Shown here piece by piece: positions 1 through 5,626 of a stretch of 6,829 bases of DNA; the first letter of the stretch is position 1; every line of letters starts with the position of its first letter. The stretch is from assembly GCA_003244035.1 (NCBI GenBank), contig QHBV01000145.1, positions 1-6,829 of the forward strand. The letters run 5' to 3'. The DNA is from Solirubrobacterales bacterium (GTDB lineage: Bacteria; Actinomycetota; Thermoleophilia; Solirubrobacterales; Solirubrobacteraceae). Under the pieces are notes generated by a model. It made no database searches, had not been told where the DNA came from, and was given only the letters and a program-made list of their open reading frames with translations. Made by a program: the position numbers and the translations under genes.

Positions 1-188
1 ACGCTCTTGCCTGAGCCCGACTCGCCGACGAGCCCGAGGATCTCGCGCGGCCTGATCTCAAGGTCGACGCCGCGCAGCACCGGGAAGCGGACGCCGTTGC
101 GGCTCAGCGAGACGTGGAGGTCGCGCACGGTGGCGACCGGCGCGCTGAGGCCAGCGCGTGCGGCAGACGGCGGCGCCGCGTCAGGCAC
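1..188 (-). CDS. ABC transporter ATP-binding protein, Opp/Dpp peptide type (N-terminus only, runs off the window)
   Basis: This is the first 62 codons of an importer ATPase that would power uptake of a small peptide-like or ureide-like solute at the inner face of the membrane. After a Pro/Ala-rich leader of about 18 residues comes the usual first strand (VATVRDLHVSL), then VLRGVDLEIRPREILGLVG. The Walker A motif GESGSGKS lies at residues 55-62. The GESGSGKS form is characteristic of the OppD/DppD/OppF group. I chose the GTG at 188-186 because GAGGAG (195-200) lies six bases upstream and because the start overlaps the stop of the preceding deacetylase gene (GTGCCTGA), as expected for translational coupling. 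The rest of the ATPase and any permease or binding-protein genes lie outside the window, so the substrate is inferred only from the neighbours. Confidence 0.9.
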   Translation of the reverse strand, partial: MPDAAPPSAARAGLSAPVATVRDLHVSLSRNGVRFPVLRGVDLEIRPREILGLVGESGSGKS

Positions 189-1098
189 TGGCGGCTCCTC
201 GCGTCGGCGTCGTCGGGGAGGCGAGGTGTCGGTCAGGCGGGGAGAGCGCGGTGAACGCCTCGTAGATTGCGCGCGGCTGGGTGAACCACACGGCGTCGGT
301 CCGGGCGGCGAGGTGGGCGAGCGCCCGGTTGACCTGGCGCAGGCGGAACGGTGCTCCGGAGACGAAAGTGTGAAGCACGATGCTCATCACGAGCGGGCGC
401 GCCTCGGCGGCGATCAGCAGCTCCTCGAACTCGTCGACGATCATCTCGGCGAATTCAGCCGGACCGATTTGGCGGCCGATCATCGAGCTCGAGTCGTTCA
501 GCTCGAGCGCGTAAGGGATCGCGAGCAGCGGCCCGGTCGCAGAGCGCAGCCAGACCGGCTGATCGTCGGGACGCAGGTCGAGCAGGTAGCGGTAGCCGCT
601 TGCGGCCAGCAGCTCGACCGTGTCCGGGCTGTGGGCGAGCCACGGGCTTGACCAGCCGCCCGGCCGGACACCCTCCTCGGCCCCGATGCGCTCGGAAACA
701 CTTTCGATATACGCTCGCTCCTCGGTGATCTCCATCTCCGCCAGCGAGTCGGAGTTCGAGATGCCGTGGCCGACGATCTCAGCTCCGGCTGCGCGCGCGG
801 CGTCGGTGACCGCGGGCGCCTCGTCGTAGATGAGCGTGTTGAGCAGGATCGTCGGCGGAATGCCGTGGCGCTCTAGCGCCTCAAGCAGTCGGAAGGCACC
901 GACGCGGTTGCCGTAGTCGCGCCACGCGGTGTTGACGAGGTCCGGCTGGGACACCCCCGGAAGCAGGTCCTCGGTGTACCGACCGTCGGGCCGGTAGGAC
1001 TCGACGCCGATAGCGACGTAGACGGCGAGCCCGGGGCCGGCGGGCCAGCGTCCGTCCGCCCGCGCACCAATCGGGCTGTACGGGTAGCGTGGCGTCAT
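181..1098 (-). CDS. NodB-fold polysaccharide deacetylase family protein, PuuE-like (allantoinase-type)
   Basis: This 305-residue protein has the NodB/polysaccharide deacetylase fold in the divergent form seen in cofactor-independent PuuE allantoinases. Landmarks are VAIGVES with E33 where classical deacetylases have the Asp motif, then WRDYGNRVGAFRLLEAL (59-75). Next come GHGISNSD (110-117), GGWSSPWLAHSPDTVELL (147-164, the usual PuuE-like third motif) and LHTFVSGAPFRLRQVNRAL (242-260). The metal-binding HxxxH motif is HGISN here (H111, with N115 in place of the second His), which argues against an ordinary zinc-dependent sugar deacetylase. By family, such proteins open ureide rings such as allantoin, and the racemase and amidohydrolase neighbours fit that. 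The ATG overlaps the amidohydrolase stop (ATGA), and only a weak GGTGG precedes it. The exact substrate is unproven. Confidence 0.75.
   Translation of the reverse strand: MTPRYPYSPIGARADGRWPAGPGLAVYVAIGVESYRPDGRYTEDLLPGVSQPDLVNTAWRDYGNRVGAFRLLEALERHGIPPTILLNTLIYDEAPAVTDAARAAGAEIVGHGISNSDSLAEMEITEERAYIESVSERIGAEEGVRPGGWSSPWLAHSPDTVELLAASGYRYLLDLRPDDQPVWLRSATGPLLAIPYALELNDSSSMIGRQIGPAEFAEMIVDEFEELLIAAEARPLVMSIVLHTFVSGAPFRLRQVNRALAHLAARTDAVWFTQPRAIYEAFTALSPPDRHLASPTTPTRGAASA
195..200 (-). promoter_or_regulatory. Shine-Dalgarno of the ABC ATPase gene
   Basis: On the minus strand this reads GAGGAG, six bases before the GTG start. It lies inside the last codons of the deacetylase gene. It decides the GTG start of the ATPase and supports co-translation with the gene upstream. 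Confidence 0.6.
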
Positions 1099-2600
1099 CC
1101 GGCCACCGGCGATCGCGAGAGGTGCAGGTCGGCCGCTCGGCCCCGGCGGACCATTGCCTGGTAGGTCGGAAGCAGCTCGGCGGCCCCGTCGCGCTCACGC
1201 TGACGCTGCGGCTGACCGGCGGCGAACGTCTCGCGTGCCTCAGCGAGCAGCGTCGGCTCGTCGACGCTCGTCACTGCCCCGTGTTCGGCGACGATCACCC
1301 CGTCGACCATCGTCAGGGCGACGCTCCTGGCCGGGTCGCAGTAGACGAGCTGCCCGGCAAGGTCATTGAGGGGCGTAAACGGTGGGGTGTGGAGGTCGAG
1401 CAGCACAAGATCCGCGAGCGCACCAGGGCGGATCTCGCCAAGCTCTCCGCTACGCAGCATCGCTGCTGCTCCCCCCAGCCACACGGCATCGAGCAGCTCG
1501 CCGACGCCCGGCCAGAGGTCGCTGTCGAGGCCGGTGACGTTATGGATCAGCCCGGCCGTCTTCAGCACGCCCCACATGTCCACCGCGTCGCCGGCGATCG
1601 CCTCGTCGACGCCAAGCGCAACGGTGATGTCGCGCTCGCGCATCGCCCGGAACGGCATCACACCGCTACCCAGGCGGAGGTTGCTCACCGGGTTGTGGAT
1701 GACGACGGCGCCCGCGGACGCGATCAGGTCGAGGTCGTCGTCATCGACCCAGATCGCGTGGATCACGTTCATGCGCTCGGTGAGCAGCCCGAGCTCAGCC
1801 GTATAGCTGACGAGCGAGCGGCCAGCGAAGCGCGGATGCTCGGCGGCGAGCAGCCGCTGCGTCCGTGTCTCGAGCATGTGGGCGTAGAGGGGGACGTCGT
1901 GGTGAGCGCTCAGCGCGTCGAGCGCAGCGAAGTACTCGGGGCTCACGCGCTGCGGCGCCGAGATCGACACCGCGGCGGTGATCCGGCCGCCGGCCGCGCC
2001 GTGCCAGCGGTCGAACAGGTAGCCGTACAGCTCGAGCAGCTCACGGCCGGCATGCGGCGCGGGAGCCGACAGCGCCGCGCGGAGCCCAGCGGGCGCGAGT
2101 TCCTCGAGGTAGGGCAGCTTCTGTAGCTCGGGCAACTCGGGTTGATCGAGCGCCACGCTCGCGCGGATCCCGCAGTCGGCGTACGCCTCGAGGACCGCGT
2201 CGATTATCTCCGGGTCGGCGGTGGGGAGAAAGAAGACGTCGTCCTGCACGGCGGTCGTGCCGGAGCGCAGCATGTCGAGCGCGCCGAGCATCGTCCGAAG
2301 GTACGCCTCACGCGGGGATGGCCGCGTGGCGCGCGACGGCGATTCATAGAGCATGAACAGCTCGAGTGGAAGGCTCGGCAGCGAGCCTTTCAGGTGATTG
2401 ACAGAGGAGTGGAAGTGGGCGTTGACGAGACCGGGAACCAGGACGTGGTGACCGCCGCCCTCAACGACTGTGTCGGCTGTGCCGGGGTGGCTGCCGACGG
2501 CGGCGATCCGCGACCCCGAGACGAACACGTCAGTCGGGCTGGTCAGCCCGCCCGGCGCGATGCGGTCGAACACGAGGACGTCGCGGAAGAGCACCGTCAT
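1095..2600 (-). CDS. ATZ/TRZ-type amidohydrolase (cyclic amidine/purine deaminase-like)
   Basis: A complete 501-residue cytosolic amidohydrolase-superfamily enzyme of the deaminase/chlorohydrolase branch (relatives include guanine and 8-oxoguanine deaminases, TrzA/AtzB and SsnA). The N-terminal beta-sandwich part is followed by LVPGLVNAHFHSS with H62 and H64. Then come RSGTT (112-116), HMLET with H241 and the proton-shuttle position E244, VIHAIWVDDDDL with H281, HNPVSNLRLGSG (302-313), and GVDEA with D332. The mononuclear metal set (HxH, His, His, Asp) is thus complete. The usual GTDG around the last Asp is GVDEA, and the tail beyond about residue 445 is long and charged. The protein most likely deaminates or dechlorinates a nitrogen heterocycle. 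A purine or triazine-like ring is an inference from family and neighbours. The ATG lies 4 bases after the racemase stop, with a weak GGGG about ten bases upstream. Confidence 0.85.
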   Translation of the reverse strand: MTVLFRDVLVFDRIAPGGLTSPTDVFVSGSRIAAVGSHPGTADTVVEGGGHHVLVPGLVNAHFHSSVNHLKGSLPSLPLELFMLYESPSRATRPSPREAYLRTMLGALDMLRSGTTAVQDDVFFLPTADPEIIDAVLEAYADCGIRASVALDQPELPELQKLPYLEELAPAGLRAALSAPAPHAGRELLELYGYLFDRWHGAAGGRITAAVSISAPQRVSPEYFAALDALSAHHDVPLYAHMLETRTQRLLAAEHPRFAGRSLVSYTAELGLLTERMNVIHAIWVDDDDLDLIASAGAVVIHNPVSNLRLGSGVMPFRAMRERDITVALGVDEAIAGDAVDMWGVLKTAGLIHNVTGLDSDLWPGVGELLDAVWLGGAAAMLRSGELGEIRPGALADLVLLDLHTPPFTPLNDLAGQLVYCDPARSVALTMVDGVIVAEHGAVTSVDEPTLLAEARETFAAGQPQRQRERDGAAELLPTYQAMVRRGRAADLHLSRSPVAG

Positions 2601-2604
2601 GCGC

Positions 2605-3309
2605 TCAGATCCCCAACTCTCGGGGCGCCGCGTACGTGCTCACCCGGGAGGTCGACAGCCCCTGGGCGAGCAATCCTTCGACCATCGTCACCGCCGCCGC
2701 GACCCCCTCAACGACGGGCACCTCGAGCCGGTCAGACAGCGGCACGGTGAGCGCCGCGAGCCCGGCACACCCGAGCACAATCGCTTCGGCAGCGTCGGCC
2801 CGGATCGCCTCCTGCCCCTGCTCGGCGACTGCGTCGAGCAGGTGGAGGGAGTCGGCGGCAACCTCGGTGACCGGGGCGTCGATCGTCCGCACGGTCGTGC
2901 GGTGGCCGAGACCAGTGAGCCGCAGCACCCGCTCGGACTGCTCTCGCGTGCGGGGCGGCAGGGTGATGATGGCGAAGCGCGCCGCGACCATCGCGGCGGT
3001 GAACAGCGCTGCTTCGGTCATGCCCACGACCGGTCCACCGGCGATCTCCCGTGCCGCCGGCAGGCCCGTGTCTCCGAAGCAGGCGATGACGTAGCCGTCG
3101 ACGCCTAGCGCCTCGCCCCGGCGCACCTGCTCGAGCACCGCGAGCGCGCCCCACACCTCATCGACGTTCGTCTCCACCGACTCGACCCCGCGTACGGCGG
3201 TCGAGCCGATCAGCTCGGTCCCGGGCGCGGCGGCAGCGCGAGCGCCCGCGATGACGTCGTCGGTCATCGACGCCGTCGTGTTGGGGTTGATGACCATCAC
3301 GGTCGTCAC
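2605..3309 (-). CDS. Asp/Glu/hydantoin racemase family protein (hydantoin or allantoin racemase-like)
   Basis: This 234-residue enzyme has the normal length for cofactor-independent hydantoin/allantoin racemases. The start MTTVMVINPNTTASMT carries the INPNT signature. The two catalytic cysteines are visible at C77 (ACFGDTGL) and C181 (LGCAGL), about 104 residues apart as in characterised hydantoin racemases. GPVVGMTEAAL (92-102) and the C-terminal PVVEGVAAAV (198-207) are also typical. Such enzymes interconvert enantiomers of 5-substituted hydantoins, allantoin being one, so that a stereospecific ring-opening enzyme can use both forms. The GTG start is supported by GGGAG eight bases upstream and by the GTGA overlap with the kinase stop. 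The gene sits between a kinase and an amidohydrolase in a tight operon. Aspartate/glutamate racemase or maleate isomerase function is less likely, given the INPNT start and context. Confidence 0.88.
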   Translation of the reverse strand: MTTVMVINPNTTASMTDDVIAGARAAAAPGTELIGSTAVRGVESVETNVDEVWGALAVLEQVRRGEALGVDGYVIACFGDTGLPAAREIAGGPVVGMTEAALFTAAMVAARFAIITLPPRTREQSERVLRLTGLGHRTTVRTIDAPVTEVAADSLHLLDAVAEQGQEAIRADAAEAIVLGCAGLAALTVPLSDRLEVPVVEGVAAAVTMVEGLLAQGLSTSRVSTYAAPRELGI

Positions 3310-4235
3310 GACACGCGCTCCCGGCGATGGATTGCGTCGTCGAGCAGCGTTTCGACGCCGTAGCCGCCGATCGCCAGCCGCGCCACGCTGGACCCGGCCC
3401 GTGCGGCCGCAATGGCGTCGCCAGTGCGCAGGTGCGTAGCGGCAAAGGCGCCGCAGAACGCGTCGCCGGCACCGGTCGGATCCACCGGGACGACGGGCTC
3501 GGTCGGCACCTCGGTGAGGCGGCCAGCCTCGAGCACCAGGCAGCCGCGGGCAGCGCGCTTGATGACGACGGTCCGCGGGCCGAGGGCACTCAGCTCCTCG
3601 GCTGCAGCGGCGAGGTCCGCTGCGCCGGTCAACCGGAAAGCCTCAATCTCGCTCGGCAGGAACACGTCGCATGCGCCGACGATTCCGCGCAGTGCCTCCT
3701 CGTGCCCAGGGATCCCGTCCTCCTCCAGGTCGAGGTAGATCGTGGCGTCGCTGTGGGCGCGAAGCCAGGGGGTGAGCGCGAGCTGCGACGGCACGCTCAT
3801 CGCCAGGAGCAGGCACCCTCTGGCTCGAAGGTAGGCATCGGGCATGTCAGCGGGATGAACTGACATCCAGTCGAAGTGATCGCGGCCGGTAACGAGGTCC
3901 CATACGCGGTTCCCGTGGGCGTCGTAGGTGATCACGTTGCGCACCGACTCCAGGTCTCGCCGGAAGTCGTGGCGCTGGGCGATGCCGGCGCGCTCGAGAC
4001 GGTCAAGCAGGGCGGCCGGGAAGTCGCGCCCGAGCGGGGCGAGCCAGTCAGCTCGGCCGCCGACGTGGCGAGCGGCGAGCACTGCGAAGATCGCGTCGCC
4101 GCCGAGCGCCTCGCGCCGGACGCCATCCGGCTGCACCGACTCGTCGATCGTGACGTTGCCGATGCAGACGAGGTCAGCCGGGGCGTCGCCGTCGGCGTCT
4201 GTGGACAGGTGTGACGGCTCCCTCGCAAAGATCAT
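3306..4235 (-). CDS. PfkB/ribokinase-family carbohydrate or nucleoside kinase
   Basis: From the ATG at 4235 this gives 309 residues, the usual PfkB size. The N-terminal strand DLVCIGNVTIDESV leads to the GGDAIFAVLAARHVGG sugar-binding region and LAPLGRDFPAALLDRLERAGI. The middle has FLPSEIEAFRLTG, where the family has its NxxE-like stretch. VVIKRAARGCLV follows, then the diagnostic second signature DPTGAGDAFCGAF with the catalytic Asp of GAGD. The enzyme would phosphorylate a sugar, nucleoside or similar hydroxyl using ATP. The substrate is not readable, and a kinase is unusual among ureide genes. I preferred ATG 4235 over an upstream in-frame TTG (4301) because homology begins only after it, and because a probable -10 box at 4283-4288 would put the TTG upstream of the transcript start. 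No strong ribosome site precedes the ATG. It is the first gene of the operon, and its stop overlaps the racemase GTG. Confidence 0.85.
   Translation of the reverse strand: MIFAREPSHLSTDADGDAPADLVCIGNVTIDESVQPDGVRREALGGDAIFAVLAARHVGGRADWLAPLGRDFPAALLDRLERAGIAQRHDFRRDLESVRNVITYDAHGNRVWDLVTGRDHFDWMSVHPADMPDAYLRARGCLLLAMSVPSQLALTPWLRAHSDATIYLDLEEDGIPGHEEALRGIVGACDVFLPSEIEAFRLTGAADLAAAAEELSALGPRTVVIKRAARGCLVLEAGRLTEVPTEPVVPVDPTGAGDAFCGAFAATHLRTGDAIAAARAGSSVARLAIGGYGVETLLDDAIHRRERVS
3318..3322 (-). promoter_or_regulatory. Shine-Dalgarno deciding the GTG start of the racemase
   Basis: On the minus strand this is GGGAG, eight bases upstream of the GTG at 3309-3307 and inside the end of the kinase gene. 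It supports GTG as the start, with MTTVMVINPNT as the N-terminus. Confidence 0.55.
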
Positions 4236-4280
4236 TCGAGCGGTCCGGGTATGCGCCCGTTTGGACTGCGGTGCGACGTT

Positions 4281-4312
4281 ATTGTATACCGCGGGCCGCA
4301 AGACGGGGCCAA
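4281..4312 (-). promoter_or_regulatory. Probable sigma70-like promoter of the minus-strand kinase operon
   Basis: Read on the minus strand, TTGGCC (4307-4312) is followed after 18 bases by TATACA (4283-4288), with an overlapping TACAAT at 4281-4286. Transcription would start near 4276, giving a leader of about 40 bases before ATG 4235. The -10 sits in a locally AT-rich island of an otherwise GC-rich window. The -10 contains the palindrome GTATAC (4284-4289), which could double as part of a repressor site. This is a motif match only. Confidence 0.45.
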
Positions 4313-4330
4313 AAAGGTGGATCTGGTGGG

Positions 4331-4347
4331 AGTTTGTGCAACAAACT
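4331..4347. promoter_or_regulatory. Perfect inverted repeat, candidate operator (GntR-type TTTGT-gca-ACAAA)
   Basis: The sequence AGTTTGTGCAACAAACT has perfect 7-base arms (4331-4337 and 4341-4347) around a 3-base centre. It fits the general GntR/FadR-type half-site pattern (GT-Nx-AC). It lies about 20 bases upstream of the putative -35 of the kinase operon, in the non-coding gap between the two divergent gene blocks. That suggests a transcription-factor site rather than a terminator: it is short, has no U-tract, and no gene ends here. No regulator gene is in the window, so the factor is unknown. Confidence 0.5.
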
Positions 4348-4527
4348 TTGAACTGCAGTATTCAGGTGTATCGTCGGAGCGGGTGAACCGCCGATCGATC
4401 CTATGTTGTGACCCACGCTGGTCAGGACGGCCGGGCGTACAAGATCGGCACTCACGAGCCGTCCAGGGGTCCAAGTTGTCAGCGGATCCGGGCGGGCAGA
4501 TCGGTCCAGCTGCGGCCGGTGTGAACG
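4348..4527. other. Intergenic stretch with no recognisable gene
   Basis: No reading frame here resembles a protein I recognise, and I see no RNA gene. It contains the 8-base palindrome ACTGCAGT (4352-4359) and could include decayed continuation of the P450 remnant that ends at about 4528. A minus-strand frame just beyond that end reads ERTFTPAAAG, loosely like the residues that follow in P450s, but this is too short to claim. Confidence 0.4.
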
Positions 4528-4671
4528 TGCGTTCGGGCACGTGCGCCACTCCCGCGCCGCCACCTGCACGTCGGCGGACCGCGACTGCGCCCAGAACTCG
4601 CGATCGGGGTGGCGATACACCGGTGCCTCATCGCGCAGGATGCGGTACGCCGGGGACGGATCGTCGATGAT
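4528..4671 (-). pseudogene. Cytochrome P450 N-terminal remnant
   Basis: About 48 codons on the minus strand read, in part, DDPSPAYRILRDEAPVYRHP followed by DREFWAQSRSADVQVAAREW and RT. This matches the bacterial P450 N-terminal consensus (DPYPAYRRLRDEAPVY, then FWALSRYADVxxALRDWRTFS) nearly residue for residue. Homology begins abruptly at about 4671 and stops at about 4528. The frame stays open to about 4279 but no longer resembles a P450: the I-helix, ExxR and heme-cysteine regions are all absent. It is therefore a fossil of a gene normally about 400 residues long, not a functional oxygenase. It lies between the two divergent operons, just upstream of the allantoinase promoter, and suggests rearrangement or gene loss at this spot. 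Confidence 0.8.
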
Positions 4672-4706
4672 CACCGTCGGCCGGGTTACGGTAAATGCGA
4701 GCCAAG

Positions 4707-4735
4707 TTGCCAGACAACCTGACATGTTCTACATT
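4707..4735 (+). promoter_or_regulatory. Probable sigma70-like promoter of the allantoinase operon
   Basis: TTGCCA (4707-4712, 5 of 6 matches to the -35 consensus) and TACATT (4730-4735, 4 of 6 matches to the -10) are separated by exactly 17 bases. The expected start of transcription is near 4742, which leaves a 30-base leader before the GTG at 4772 and makes the ATG at 4724 unusable. The -35 is embedded in a small inverted repeat GTTG-ccaga-CAAC (4706-4718), a possible operator. Confidence 0.5.
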
Positions 4736-4771
4736 GCCTCACGGCTCGGATGCAACCGCGTCTGCTCCACT

Positions 4772-5626
4772 GTGAAGATAGCCCCCACCGACGAGACACC
4801 ACGCTCCGACGGCCCGCTGACCGCGATCCGCGGCGGCACCGTTGTCACCCCCGGGGGCGCACAAGCGGCAGACCTGCTGATCCGCGGTGAACGGATCGCA
4901 GCGGTGGGCAGCGAAGGCACGGATGCCGATGCCGTGATCGACGCGCGAGGCCTCGTGGTCCTCCCAGGCGGCCTCGATCCCCACGTCCATCTCGGCGACC
5001 TCGGGATCGCCCATCGTGAGACGATCGCCCACGGCACCGCCGCGGCGCTGCTCGGAGGCATCACGAGTCTGTTCGAGCACCCGCTCAGCGTCCCGGCGAC
5101 GACGACCGCTGCTCGGTACGCGGCGAAGCGCGTGCTCGCCGAGCGGGACAGCCGTCTGGACATCGGCCTGTGGGGGGCGATCGTCCCCGGGGAGCTCGAC
5201 GAGATCCCCGGCCAGTGGAGGGCCGGAGCGCGTGGCTTCAAGGCGTTTGTCGTCGACTCAGGGGGCATCTTTCCGCGCTCCGATGACGACACGCTGCTTG
5301 AGGGGATGCGCCGCGTCGCCGCGCTTGGCGGCCTCGTCCTCGTCCACTGCGAGAGCAACGCGATCGTTGCAGGCGAGACCCGGCGAATCCGCGCCGCGGG
5401 AGGCCGCGACGGACGCGCGCACGCCGAGTCGCGTCCACCGATCGCCGAGACCGAGGCCACCTCACGGGTCCTGCACCTCGCGCGCGCCGCGGGCGCGCGT
5501 GTCCAGATCGTCCACGTGTCCGACGCGGACGCGGCCGCCGCCGATGGCGACGCCGTAACACTCGAGCATACGCTGCATCACCTCATCCTCGACATCGAGC
5601 CCTGCACTCCGGGACGACGCCGATGA
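4772..5626 (+). pseudogene. allB: Allantoinase (AllB/dihydropyrimidinase-like), C-terminal third deleted
   Basis: An intact enzyme of this kind hydrolyses allantoin to allantoate with a binuclear metal centre. Counting from the GTG at 4772, the visible parts are IRGGTVVTPGG and DPHVHL (H71, H73), a typical EHPLSVPATTT region, and RGFKAFVVDSGGIFP with the carboxylated Lys K157. LVHCES (H192) and QIVHVSD (H248) follow. The allantoinase-type FKxFxVDSG supports allantoinase over hydantoinase. After VTLEHTLHHLILDIE (up to 5599), the family's remaining 170 or so residues, including the last metal-binding Asp, are missing. The frame ends in eight unrelated residues at TGA 5624-5626. The 284-residue product compares with about 450 normally. 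The stretch between H248 and VTLEH is also about six residues short. There is an upstream in-frame ATG (4724), but the promoter position favours GTG 4772. Neither start has a clear ribosome site. Confidence 0.82.
5597..5604. other. Deletion junction fusing allantoinase to allantoate amidohydrolase
   Basis: Allantoinase homology runs in one frame up to about 5599 (LILDIE). M20-peptidase homology starts in a different frame at 5599-5604 (ALHSGTTPM). Comparison with family lengths suggests that roughly 170 codons of allantoinase and about 200 codons of the M20 enzyme are missing. That is about 1.1 kb if the genes were adjacent. The switch is precise to within a few bases, with no mobile-element trace. 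Confidence 0.75.

Noticed and set aside
1089..2126. Long plus-strand open frame of 345 codons opposite the amidohydrolase
   Set aside because: It is antisense to a gene with a full set of catalytic motifs, has no recognisable domain, and its composition is what a GC-rich coding strand produces in its mirror frame.
2142..3108. Two further plus-strand open frames opposite the racemase and amidohydrolase
   Set aside because: Both are low-complexity Arg/Gly/Ala-rich translations antisense to well-supported genes, with no domain.
4236..4301. In-frame upstream TTG (4301) as start of the kinase
   Set aside because: The extra 22 residues do not resemble PfkB proteins, and the segment contains the probable -10 element, so ATG 4235 is preferred.
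4331..4359. The inverted repeat as a rho-independent terminator
   Set aside because: The 7-base arms are AT-rich, there is no following T-run, and no gene converges on this spot. An operator is more plausible.
4541..4723. N-terminal extension of the allantoinase from an ATG at 4541
   Set aside because: The 61 extra residues are unrelated to allantoinase, run antisense through the P450 remnant and lie upstream of the likely promoter.
4279..4725. Whole 148-codon minus-strand frame as a real gene
   Set aside because: Only about 48 codons show P450 homology. The remainder is unrelated and crosses the regulatory region, so it is treated as a remnant.
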